DNA from: Sphingomonadales bacterium
Lineage (GTDB): Bacteria; Pseudomonadota; Alphaproteobacteria; Sphingomonadales; Sphingomonadaceae
Direction of reading: 5' to 3'
DNA length: 33,908 nucleotides
Assembly: GCA_019750455.1 (NCBI GenBank)
Contig: JAIEOM010000166.1
Coordinates: forward strand, 1 to 33,908
Shown here: piece by piece, positions 15,484 through 23,984 of the stretch
How positions within the stretch are numbered: position 1 is the stretch's first letter
Layout: each line of letters begins with the position of its first letter
Notes under the pieces: model-generated
What the model saw: the letters and a program-made list of their open reading frames with translations, nothing else
Database searches by the model: none
What the model was told of the DNA's origin: nothing
Translations under genes and position numbers: made by a program

Positions 15484-16632
15484 ATGAGAGGCCTCGTCAA
15501 GAACCTGCGACACGCGCTGATGCCGCCCGTTCCCGAGGCCATCCGTGACCAGTTCACGATCCTGCGCGCCCGCCGGGTCGAAAGCCAGTCCCCCACGATG
15601 TACGTGATGCTGCTCGCGACCACGCCGACTGCGGCCTGGGCGGGATCGGCAGACCTGCACTGGGGCATCAAATATGGCATGCCTGCGCTGCTGGCCGTGC
15701 TGTGCGTGCTCGGCCTGATCGAGAATATCGTCAGCCGCAGCCGCCACCTCAGCCTGCGCCGTGCGCGGCTGATCGTGAAGAAAACCGCCAGCGTATCCGG
15801 ATGGGTCGGGGTGATGTGCAGCAGTTGGGCAGTGATCAACTGGCTGGCCTCCCCCCCTGAAAATCACGCTAGTTTCGCGATGATCATCGCCATGGGCGCG
15901 CTGGCGACGGCCTATTGCCTGTCCGCCATCCGCTTTGCCGCGATCCTCAATCTGGTGATCGGGGTGGTGCCGATTTCGGCGCTGATGCTCGCCTCGGGTC
16001 GCCCAGGGCAAGTGGCGGCGGCGACCAGCCTGGTGCTGGCGACCATGATCCTCGTGCGCTTCATCATGCAGGGGCACACGATGCTGATCGATCTGCTGCA
16101 ATTGCAGCACCAGACCCGCGATCTGGCCAACACCGATCCGCTCACCGGTCTGGCCAACCGCCGCGCGCTGGACGAGGAGATAGCGGCTTCGTTGCGCAAG
16201 GGCGACGGGACTTCGCCGTTCAAGCTGGTGCTGCTCGATCTCGACGGGTTCAAGCCGGTCAACGACCGCTATGGCCACGCCTTCGGCGACAAGCTGCTGC
16301 GCAGCGTGGCCGAACGGCTGCGCGAGACGGTCGGCAATGGAGGGCTGGTGGTGCGTCAGGGGGGCGATGAATTCGCGGTGCTGATCCCCGCGGATTCTCC
16401 GCTCAACGATCTGCCGGTGGCCGATCGCCTGCTGATCGCGCTGGTGCGCCCGCACATGATTGATGGCGTGCCGGTCAGCGTGGGGGCCAGCGTCGGCGTG
16501 GCGCAGTGGCCGCAGGATGGCGCGGATGCCGATGCGCTGTTCGATTTTGCGGACCGCGCGCTCTATCAGGCCAAGGCCGAAGCACACGGGGGCAATGCCG
16601 CGCCGCCTGCCGAACCGGCCCTGCGCGCCTGA
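15484..16632 (+). CDS. Membrane-bound GGDEF diguanylate cyclase
   Basis: This 382-residue protein has about five membrane helices in the first half (roughly 62-80, 107-122, 130-148, 152-170 and 177-193). A GGDEF domain follows, starting at NTDPLTGLANRRALDEE. The catalytic motif GGDEF is intact at residues 293-297, with LDLDGFKPVNDRYGHAFGD upstream. It should therefore make cyclic di-GMP from GTP. The RxxD inhibitory site normally five residues before GGDEF is absent (GNGG at 284-287), so product feedback through that site is not expected. No EAL domain is present. The membrane half has no sensor fold I recognise. The gene is followed by a hairpin and then rpoZ. Confidence 0.93.
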   Translation: MRGLVKNLRHALMPPVPEAIRDQFTILRARRVESQSPTMYVMLLATTPTAAWAGSADLHWGIKYGMPALLAVLCVLGLIENIVSRSRHLSLRRARLIVKKTASVSGWVGVMCSSWAVINWLASPPENHASFAMIIAMGALATAYCLSAIRFAAILNLVIGVVPISALMLASGRPGQVAAATSLVLATMILVRFIMQGHTMLIDLLQLQHQTRDLANTDPLTGLANRRALDEEIAASLRKGDGTSPFKLVLLDLDGFKPVNDRYGHAFGDKLLRSVAERLRETVGNGGLVVRQGGDEFAVLIPADSPLNDLPVADRLLIALVRPHMIDGVPVSVGASVGVAQWPQDGADADALFDFADRALYQAKAEAHGGNAAPPAEPALRA

Positions 16633-16661
16633 GCTTGCGGGGGCAGCGGCCGCCCTTTTCC

Positions 16662-16690
16662 TTGACTTCGCGCCAGCCCCGCCCTAGCTG
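16662..16690 (+). promoter_or_regulatory. Possible rpoZ promoter
   Basis: TTGACT (16662-16667) and TAGCTG (16685-16690) are separated by 17 bases, fitting a sigma-70-type promoter about 45 bases before the rpoZ ATG. A second element, TATAAG (16720-16725), has no good -35. The -10 is weak. Confidence 0.4.
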
Positions 16691-16708
16691 GCGCGCTTCC
16701 CTACTTTT
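16669..16708 (+). terminator. Hairpin after the diguanylate cyclase gene
   Basis: CGCGCCAGC (16669-16677) and GCTGGCGCG (16687-16695) form a perfect 9-base-pair stem with a 9-base loop. CTTCCCTACTTTT follows (16696-16708). It may end transcription of the cyclase gene, although it overlaps the proposed rpoZ promoter. Confidence 0.5.
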
Positions 16709-16733
16709 CGCGATTCTTGTATAAGGCCCGCCC

Positions 16734-17078
16734 ATGGCACGCGTTACCGTTGAAGATTGCGTCGACAAGGTTCCCAACCGGTTCGACCTCGTTTTGCTCG
16801 CCGCGCAGCGTGCGCGCGAGATTTCGGGCGGGAGCGAGCTGACCATCGACCGTGACCGTGACAAGAACCCGGTCGTGGCCCTTCGTGAGATCGCCGAACA
16901 GACGATCACGCCTGCCGGTCTGCATGAATCGCTGGTCACCGGCCTGCAGAAGATCCTCCCCGATGACGAGGACGAAGCGGACGAAATCGGTTCGCTCAGC
17001 CAGTCGGCCGAAGCCCTGCGGATCACCGCCTCGGCACCGGCCCGCACCTCGTCGCTGGGCGGCGATTACGAAGGATAA
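16734..17078 (+). CDS. rpoZ: RNA polymerase omega subunit
   Basis: This 114-residue protein begins [20 protein letters not shown]. It continues with [13 protein letters not shown] and the [11 protein letters not shown] segment, the defining pattern of the omega subunit that assists beta' folding and, in many bacteria, ppGpp response. The acidic and then Ser/Ala-rich C-terminal tail (about 81-114) is longer than in E. coli but normal for Alphaproteobacteria. AAGG lies 7 bases before the ATG. In many genomes rpoZ is next to spoT/rel or gmk; neither is here. A strong inverted repeat follows the stop. Confidence 0.95.
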   Translation: MARVTVEDCVDKVPNRFDLVLLAAQRAREISGGSELTIDRDRDKNPVVALREIAEQTITPAGLHESLVTGLQKILPDDEDEADEIGSLSQSAEALRITASAPARTSSLGGDYEG

Positions 17079-17108
17079 TCATTCCTTTTCAGGAATTTGC
17101 GCCATTTC

Positions 17109-17143
17109 AAGGGGCGGTCTAGGCACGGTCTAGACCGCCCCTT
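17109..17143 (+). terminator. Perfect 14-base inverted repeat after rpoZ
   Basis: AAGGGGCGGTCTAG (17109-17122) and CTAGACCGCCCCTT (17130-17143) pair perfectly around a 7-base loop. The stem is strong, but no T-tract follows (GGCCGTTCTTG). It may be a terminator for rpoZ or a protein-binding dyad. A small ATTCCT/AGGAAT hairpin precedes it at 17081-17096. Confidence 0.5.
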
Positions 17144-17200
17144 GGCCGTTCTTGACCCCTGTTTGACCGCTTCTTGACCCCACCTTGCCCCCGCTTGCCA
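17142..17200 (+). repeat. Helically phased TTGACC-like repeat array before the first ParA-like gene
   Basis: Six related units start at 17142 (TTGGCC), 17152 (TTGACC), 17163 (TTGACC), 17174 (TTGACC), 17185 (TTGCCC) and 17195 (TTGCCA). Spacings are 10, 11, 11, 11 and 10 bases, about one DNA turn each. The units at 17152 and 17174 share the longer word TTCTTGACCCC. A further TTGACC lies at 17223, 26 bases before the ATG. One-turn spacing places all units on the same face of the helix, as in iterons or cooperative operators. Confidence 0.6.
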
Positions 17201-17248
17201 AGCGTCAGGGGCGCGCTATCCCTTGACCGGGCGACTACAGGGGGGCGC

Positions 17249-17986
17249 ATGGCATCGATCGCGGTCTACAGCGTGAAAGGCGGGGTCGGGAAAACGACGC
17301 TGGCGGTGAACCTCGCCTGGGCCGCAGCCAGCATCTCGCGCCGCCGGACGCTGCTGTGGGACCTCGACGCATCGAACGGCTCGGGCTTCCTGCTGGGCGT
17401 GGACGCCGGCAGAAAACGCAGCGCGGACAGCATGTTCGGCGAGAAGAGCGATCCCGCGAAACTGATCCGCCCGACCGCTTACCCGGGGCTCGACCTGCTC
17501 CCCGCTGACGAGAGCATCCGCGATCTGGACCGCCAGCTCGACCGGCTCGGCAAGAAGAAGCGGGTGGCGAAGCTGACCGAGGCTCTGGGCAAGACCTATG
17601 ACCGCATCATCTTCGATTGCCCCCCTGTTCTCAACGAGTTGAGCGCACAAATCATGCGCGCCGCCGACCTCGTGATTGTCCCCCTGCCGCCCTCACCCCT
17701 GTCGGCCCGCGCCTTCGAGGCGGTGGTGGAGGAGGTGCGCGGGAGCGGCAAGGGGCACCCGCCAATCCTGCCCGTGCTGTCGATGCTCGACCTGCGCCGC
17801 AGCCTGCACAAGGCCGCGCGCGAGGCGAACCCGACCTGGCCGGCAATCCCGCTCGCCAGCGCGGTCGAGCAATGCGCGGTCGAGCGGCGCCCCGTAGGAG
17901 CTTTCGCCCCGCGCTCGCCCGCGGCACGCGCCATCGCCCAACTCTGGACCGCGATCGAGAAGAAACTGGCAGGCAAACAGGGGTAA
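17249..17986 (+). CDS. ParA/MinD-family P-loop ATPase, copy 1
   Basis: This 245-residue protein starts MASIAVYSVKGGVGKTTLAV. The deviant Walker A motif KGGVGKTT (10-17) includes the signature first lysine of ParA/MinD ATPases. Walker A' is LLWDLDASNGSG and Walker B is IIFDCPP. The middle has LVIVPLPPSPLSARAF, where other ParA proteins have a proline-rich switch. The C-terminus contains SAVEQCAVERRPVGAFAPRSPAA. Such ATPases dimerise on ATP and position DNA or protein cargo. No ParB gene or obvious centromere partner lies beside it. A near twin follows at 19184. The ATG at 17249 has AGGGGGG just upstream; upstream codons in frame run through the repeat array and are unlikely to be used. Confidence 0.9.
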   Translation: MASIAVYSVKGGVGKTTLAVNLAWAAASISRRRTLLWDLDASNGSGFLLGVDAGRKRSADSMFGEKSDPAKLIRPTAYPGLDLLPADESIRDLDRQLDRLGKKKRVAKLTEALGKTYDRIIFDCPPVLNELSAQIMRAADLVIVPLPPSPLSARAFEAVVEEVRGSGKGHPPILPVLSMLDLRRSLHKAAREANPTWPAIPLASAVEQCAVERRPVGAFAPRSPAARAIAQLWTAIEKKLAGKQG

Positions 17987-18048
17987 AATAGCCGCTTCCG
18001 CAGGTTCGCCGATATCGCCTATGGTCAGACCGAAGGGGCGCGAGCAGC

Positions 18049-19104
18049 ATGGGCGAATTCGGCGACAGCATCGGGACAGCAATAGAAGGCGGGCTGCTCG
18101 GCCGCGCGGTGGAGCCGCGTGCGGGCGAGACGGCGGACCATGCCTCGGGGCCGGTGACCTGCGCCAATTGCCAGACCGTCCATTCCGGCCATTTCTGCCC
18201 CGAATGCGGCCAGAAGGCGCACATCCACCGCAGCCTCGCTGCGATCGGCCACGACATCATGCACGGCGTGCTGCACCTCGACGGCAAGCTGTGGGAGACG
18301 CTCCCGCTGCTCGCCTTCAAGCCCGGTCACCTTACCCGCCGCTATGTCGAGGGAGAGCGCGCGAAGTTTGTCAGTCCGATGGCGATGTTCCTGTTCACCG
18401 TCTTCGCCATGTTCGCGGTGTTCCAGATCGTCGGCATTTCGGCCCCCACCGACCTGCCCTCCACGGCCTTCGACACAGACCAGAGCAGCCCGTTCCGCGA
18501 CCAATTGCGCAAGGAAATCAACACCCGCGAACAGGAACGCGCAAGCCTGCCCGGCAACAGCCCGCGGCGGGCGGAACTGGACGAGGAGATAAAGGGGCTG
18601 AACCTCGTGCTCGAGAAAAACATGGCTGCCGGCGTTGGCGAGATCACGACTGGCAGCTTCAACACGGGCATCGCGTTTCTCGATAACAAGCTGATCGACA
18701 AGTGGAAGAAGAACCCGGGGCTGATGGTCTACAAGCTCCAGTCGAACGGGTACAAGTTCAGCTGGTTGCTGATCCCGCTGTCGCTGCCGTTCCTGTGGGT
18801 GATGTTCGCATGGCGGCGGCAATACAAGGCCTATGACCACGCGGTGTTCATCACCTATTCGCTGAGTTTCATGTCGCTGCTGTTCATTGTGATATCGATC
18901 ATCAGCGTCGTTCCCGGCGGAGCCGGGTGGGCGGCAATGCTGTTCTTCATTGCCGCACCGCTGCATCTCTACAAGCAGCTGCGGCATGCCTATGGCCTGT
19001 CGAGGTTCTCGGCCTTCTGGCGGCTGTGCCTGCTGCTGTTCTTCTCCATCCAGTTCGTGCTGATAATTTTCCTGCTCATTCTCGGCGTGCTGGGAGCCTA
19101 TTGA
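18049..19104 (+). CDS. DUF3667-type zinc-ribbon membrane protein
   Basis: This 351-residue protein has a cytoplasmic N-terminus with a zinc ribbon (C38, C41, C50, C53: CANC and CPEC). This is followed by HRSLAAIGHDIMHGVLHLDGK and LAFKPGHLTRRYVEGERAKFVSP, the core by which DUF3667 is recognised. A first membrane segment (about 111-130) leads to a long charged loop (about 135-235). Four more segments follow (about 237-254, 265-288, 291-307 and 325-348). Function of the family is not established. It lies between two closely related ParA-type ATPases in the same orientation, 62 bases after the first and 79 before the second. It is therefore a candidate partner for them; that is inference. Confidence 0.88.
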   Translation: MGEFGDSIGTAIEGGLLGRAVEPRAGETADHASGPVTCANCQTVHSGHFCPECGQKAHIHRSLAAIGHDIMHGVLHLDGKLWETLPLLAFKPGHLTRRYVEGERAKFVSPMAMFLFTVFAMFAVFQIVGISAPTDLPSTAFDTDQSSPFRDQLRKEINTREQERASLPGNSPRRAELDEEIKGLNLVLEKNMAAGVGEITTGSFNTGIAFLDNKLIDKWKKNPGLMVYKLQSNGYKFSWLLIPLSLPFLWVMFAWRRQYKAYDHAVFITYSLSFMSLLFIVISIISVVPGGAGWAAMLFFIAAPLHLYKQLRHAYGLSRFSAFWRLCLLLFFSIQFVLIIFLLILGVLGAY

Positions 19105-19153
19105 TCCAGTTGCCAGATGGCCGCAGGCCGCGCGCGCAGTTTTCACGGAATAA

Positions 19154-19172
19154 AACGCCCCCCTCGGGCGTT
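19154..19172. other. Strong hairpin in the leader of the second ParA-like gene
   Basis: AACGCCC (19154-19160) and GGGCGTT (19166-19172) form a perfect stem with a 5-base loop, ending 11 bases before the ATG at 19184. It covers the place where a ribosome site should be; none is otherwise visible. Read on the minus strand, TTTTATT follows, so it could also be a minus-strand terminator, although no minus-strand gene ends there. Confidence 0.45.
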
Positions 19173-19183
19173 GAACGTCTGCA

Positions 19184-19939
19184 ATGACAGTTGTCGCAAT
19201 CTATTCCTCGAAGGGCGGCGTTGGGAAAACGACGCTCGCCACGAACCTGGCGTGGTGTTCGGCGCAGGTGCCTGCGCGCCGGACGTTGCTCTGGGATCTG
19301 GACGCGGCGGACGGTGCGGGGTTCATGTTTGCCCTCGATCCGGACCGCAAGCGCCAGGCCCGCAGCCTGTTCGCCGGCGATGTGCAGGCCCATGCGCTGA
19401 TCTGTCCGAGCAGCTATGCGGGCCTCGATCTGCTGCCCGCCGACAGCAGCCTGCGCGAACTCGATTCGCTGCTGCTGCGTCTCGGCCAGCGGCACCGTCT
19501 GGCGACGCTCAGCAGGCAGCTGGCGCGCAGCTATGACCGGCTGATCCTCGATTGTCCGCCGACGCTCAACGAGTTGAGCGCACAGGTGATGCGCGCAGCG
19601 ACGCTGGTGATCGTGCCGCTGCCCCCCTCGCCGCTGTCGGCACGGGCATTCGACTTCGTGGTGGAGGAAATCCGCCGACACACGCGGCGCCCGCCGCCGA
19701 TCCTGCCGGTGCTCTCGATGATCGACCGCCGCCGCTCGCTGCACTGTGAGGCCCTTGCGGCGAATCCCGGCTGGCCGGCGATCCCGATGGTCAGCGCGGT
19801 CGAGCAATGCGCCGTGCAGCGTCGGCCGGTCGGAGCCTTTGCGCCGCGTTCACCCGCCGCACTGGCCTTTGCGCGGCTGTGGGACGGGATCGAGCGCAAG
19901 CTTGCCCAGCTTGAAACCGGAGCGGCGGCGGCGGCCTGA
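19184..19939 (+). CDS. ParA/MinD-family P-loop ATPase, copy 2
   Basis: This 251-residue protein is a close paralogue of the ATPase at 17249. An ungapped hand alignment gives about 158 identical residues of 241. Conserved motifs are KGGVGKTT (10-17), LLWDLDAADGAG, LILDCPP, LVIVPLPPSPLSARAF and SAVEQCAVQRRPVGAFAPRSPAA. The most divergent part is about residues 40-75 and 85-115, which may set partner choice. The C-terminal tail ETGAAAAA is extra. Like its twin it has no ParB-like gene nearby. A hairpin sits where its ribosome site should be. The two genes look like a tandem duplication now separated by the DUF3667 gene. Confidence 0.9.
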   Translation: MTVVAIYSSKGGVGKTTLATNLAWCSAQVPARRTLLWDLDAADGAGFMFALDPDRKRQARSLFAGDVQAHALICPSSYAGLDLLPADSSLRELDSLLLRLGQRHRLATLSRQLARSYDRLILDCPPTLNELSAQVMRAATLVIVPLPPSPLSARAFDFVVEEIRRHTRRPPPILPVLSMIDRRRSLHCEALAANPGWPAIPMVSAVEQCAVQRRPVGAFAPRSPAALAFARLWDGIERKLAQLETGAAAAA

Positions 19940-19954
19940 ACGCCCTGACGCAAA

Positions 19955-19985
19955 AGGGGCGCCCGGATCGCTCCGGACGCCCCCT
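19955..19985 (-). terminator. Terminator between the convergent ParA-2 and ftsH genes
   Basis: AGGGGCGCCCGGA (19955-19967) pairs with TCCGGACGCCCCCT (19972-19985) with one mismatch and a 4-base loop. Read on the minus strand the stem ends in CCCCTTTTGCG, a short T-tract, so it best fits the end of ftsH. It may act in both directions. Confidence 0.7.
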
Positions 19986-20008
19986 TGGTGATCTGGTGTG
20001 ATGGCGGA

Positions 20009-21970
<1,962 letters not shown>

Positions 21971-22077
21971 CGCGACAGATTCCTTTCGTCACCCGCCAAT
22001 GTAGGAAGGCCTGAGTGAATGGCAAGATAATGCGCAAGACCGCGCATGATGCTAATTTTCGAACAGGACTTTACGGA

Positions 22078-22710
22078 TTATCGATTTCCCGCCCGCGCAT
22101 AGGCGGCGAGGAAGACGTCCACCGCGCCCGCGATGCGCCGGTCGCGCTCCTCGGGGCTGACCACGGCACCGAAACGGCGTTCCAGATCGCCCATGCCCTT
22201 GCACATCGATACGAATTGCTCGGCAGCCAGCATCGGATCGGCGATGGCAAGCTCGCCCGCCTCGGTTTCGTGCGCCAGCCACGCACCGAACGCCTGCTTC
22301 ATGCGCCACGGTCCGGCTTCGAGAAAGGCAAGGCCGATCGCCGGATCGGCCTCGGTCTCGGCAGCGATGCGGCGTTCGAACTGCATCATTTCCGGGCGAA
22401 ACAGGAAAGCGAAGATCGCCTCGCCGATTGCGGTCATGCGCTCGCGGATCGTGCCTTGCGGCATGGCATCCATCGAGAAGTGGCCGCGCATCTTCTCGCA
22501 TTCGCACTCGACCGCAGCGGTGAACAGCGCGCGCTTGTCACCGAACTGGTTGTAGATCGTGACCTTGGACACGCCGGCATCGGCCGCAACCTGCTCGATC
22601 GCGGTCGCGGCATAGCCGTGATGAAAGAACAGGTGTGCGGCGGTATCGACGATTGCGGCGCGCTTGGCAGCATCGAGCGGACGCCCGGCCTTGCGGCGGG
22701 CGGACTTTTT
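22078..22710 (-). CDS. TetR/AcrR-family regulator; start codon not identifiable (possible frameshift)
   Basis: Translation on the minus strand gives an N-terminal helix-turn-helix: KAGRPLDAAKRAAIVDTAA, then LFFHHGYAATAIEQVAADAG and VSKVTIYNQFGDKRALF. A long ligand-binding domain with C-terminal SPEERDRRIAGAVDVFLAAYA follows. It should bind DNA as a dimer. The frame has a TGA directly before the KKSARRK segment and no ATG, GTG or TTG until the GTG at 22572, which lies inside the recognition helix. A TTG at 22732 in another frame (MAVHPGLKK) would join in frame if one A were absent from the A6 run at 22706-22711. The gene may thus be frameshifted, subject to slippage, or affected by a sequence error. 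It is divergent from the ABC exporter and probably its repressor. Confidence 0.75.
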   Translation of the reverse strand, partial: KKSARRKAGRPLDAAKRAAIVDTAAHLFFHHGYAATAIEQVAADAGVSKVTIYNQFGDKRALFTAAVECECEKMRGHFSMDAMPQGTIRERMTAIGEAIFAFLFRPEMMQFERRIAAETEADPAIGLAFLEAGPWRMKQAFGAWLAHETEAGELAIADPMLAAEQFVSMCKGMGDLERRFGAVVSPEERDRRIAGAVDVFLAAYARAGNR

Positions 22711-22741
22711 TCAGGCCCGGATGAACAGCCAATTGATAAAA

Positions 22742-22775
22742 TGAACGGCTCCGTTCAGTTAAACGCGACCGTTCA
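22742..22775. promoter_or_regulatory. Operator-like half-sites between the TetR gene and the ABC exporter
   Basis: TGAACGG-CT-CCGTTCA (22742-22757) is a perfect inverted repeat, and a third CCGTTCA copy lies at 22769-22775. On the minus strand, TTTAAC (22764-22759) and TTTTAT (22741-22736) are 17 bases apart and could be the regulator's promoter, enclosing the palindrome. A -10-like AATAAT (22775-22780) may serve the exporter. Confidence 0.6.
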
Positions 22776-22833
22776 ATAATGCGCCGGGTCCCTCCCCGGT
22801 GCAACCCCGCCCGCTGACAAAGGTTCCTGCCAC

Positions 22834-23970
22834 GTGCTCTGGATCGCCATCAGGATGCTCACCGGGGATGCCCAGAAGTTCTACGGGCTGTTGTTCGGCA
22901 TCGCTTTTTCGACGCTGCTGATCACCCAGCAGATGACGATCTTCGTCAACCTCGTCGAACGCGGGGCGAGCGGCGTTTACAACGCGCCTGAGGCGCAGGT
23001 GTGGGTGATGGATCCGGTCAGCCGCACCACCGACGTCAGCTACGCCATGCCCTCCACCGCGCTCGACAAGGTGCGGGCGGTGCAGGGCGTGGAATGGGCG
23101 GTGCCGCATCTGCGCGCGGTCGCCAATGTCCGCACCTCCGACGGCGATCTGGAAGGCGTGGGCGTGATCGGCGTCGACGATGCAACGCTGATCGGCCTGC
23201 CCAAGCGCATGGCGGTGGGCGACAAGTCGGTGTTCTTCGCCCCCGATACCGTGGTGATCGACGATGTCGGCACCACCCGCCTGTTCCCCAGCGCCAAGGC
23301 AGCGATGGGCCAGCGGCTGGAACTGAACGACCAGCGCGCGGTGATCCGCGGCATCGCCGACGCGATCCCCAGCTTCACCAGCACCGTGGTGCTCTACACC
23401 CGCTATTCCAACGCACTGAACTTCGTCCCCGGCACCCGCAACCGCCTGTCCTTCGTGCTGGTCGGGGTCTCACCCGGCGAAACGCCGGAAGCCGTCGCGG
23501 CGCGGATCGAGAAGGAAACCGGACTCAAGGCCGAAACCCGCGCCGAGTTTGCCCGTGCCGGGGTGGACTTCATCATCGAGAACACCGGCATCCCGACCAA
23601 TTTCGGCATCACCGTGTTCCTCGGCTTTGTGGTCGGGGTGGCCATCGTGGGCCTCACCTTCAGCCTGTTCCTGCGCGACAACATCAAGCAGTTCGGCGCG
23701 CTGAAGGCGATTGGCGTGACCAACAGCAAGATCGTGCAGATGGTCGCTACGCAGGCGGGGATGGTCGGCACCATCGGCTATGCGCTGGGCGTGATCGGCA
23801 CGGTCGCCTTTATCAAGGGATTCGGCTCCAATCCCTTCTTCAAGGGCTTCTACATCCCCTGGCAGATCCCGCTCATCAGCCTCGCGGCGGTGGTGGTGAT
23901 CCTTGCCATCACCGGCTTCGTCGCGATCCGGAGCGTGCTGAAGACCGAACCGGCGGCGGTGTTCCGGTGA
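22834..23970 (+). CDS. ABC transporter permease, DevC/FtsX-type
   Basis: This 378-residue inner-membrane permease begins with a GTG start (MLWIAIRMLTGD). One N-terminal membrane helix (about 19-38) is followed by a large periplasmic domain (about 45-255). Three C-terminal helices follow (about 260-285, 305-330 and 345-368) within the FtsX-like core, which contains LKAIGVTNSKIVQMVATQ. This order matches DevC permeases of tripartite ABC exporters. AAAGG lies about 10 bases before the GTG. The stop overlaps a possible GTG start of the ATPase gene. It opens a four-gene unit under likely TetR control. The exported compound cannot be read from sequence. Confidence 0.9.
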   Translation: MLWIAIRMLTGDAQKFYGLLFGIAFSTLLITQQMTIFVNLVERGASGVYNAPEAQVWVMDPVSRTTDVSYAMPSTALDKVRAVQGVEWAVPHLRAVANVRTSDGDLEGVGVIGVDDATLIGLPKRMAVGDKSVFFAPDTVVIDDVGTTRLFPSAKAAMGQRLELNDQRAVIRGIADAIPSFTSTVVLYTRYSNALNFVPGTRNRLSFVLVGVSPGETPEAVAARIEKETGLKAETRAEFARAGVDFIIENTGIPTNFGITVFLGFVVGVAIVGLTFSLFLRDNIKQFGALKAIGVTNSKIVQMVATQAGMVGTIGYALGVIGTVAFIKGFGSNPFFKGFYIPWQIPLISLAAVVVILAITGFVAIRSVLKTEPAAVFR

Positions 23971-23984
23971 GCGAGGCGACAATC

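Noticed and set aside
17109-17200. CRISPR-like repeat array
   Set aside because: The units are only 6-11 bases with 10-11 base spacing and no spacers; they fit phased protein-binding sites rather than CRISPR.
17249-19939. Plasmid or integrated element partition locus
   Set aside because: No replication, integrase, toxin-antitoxin or parB gene is near, and base composition matches the surroundings.
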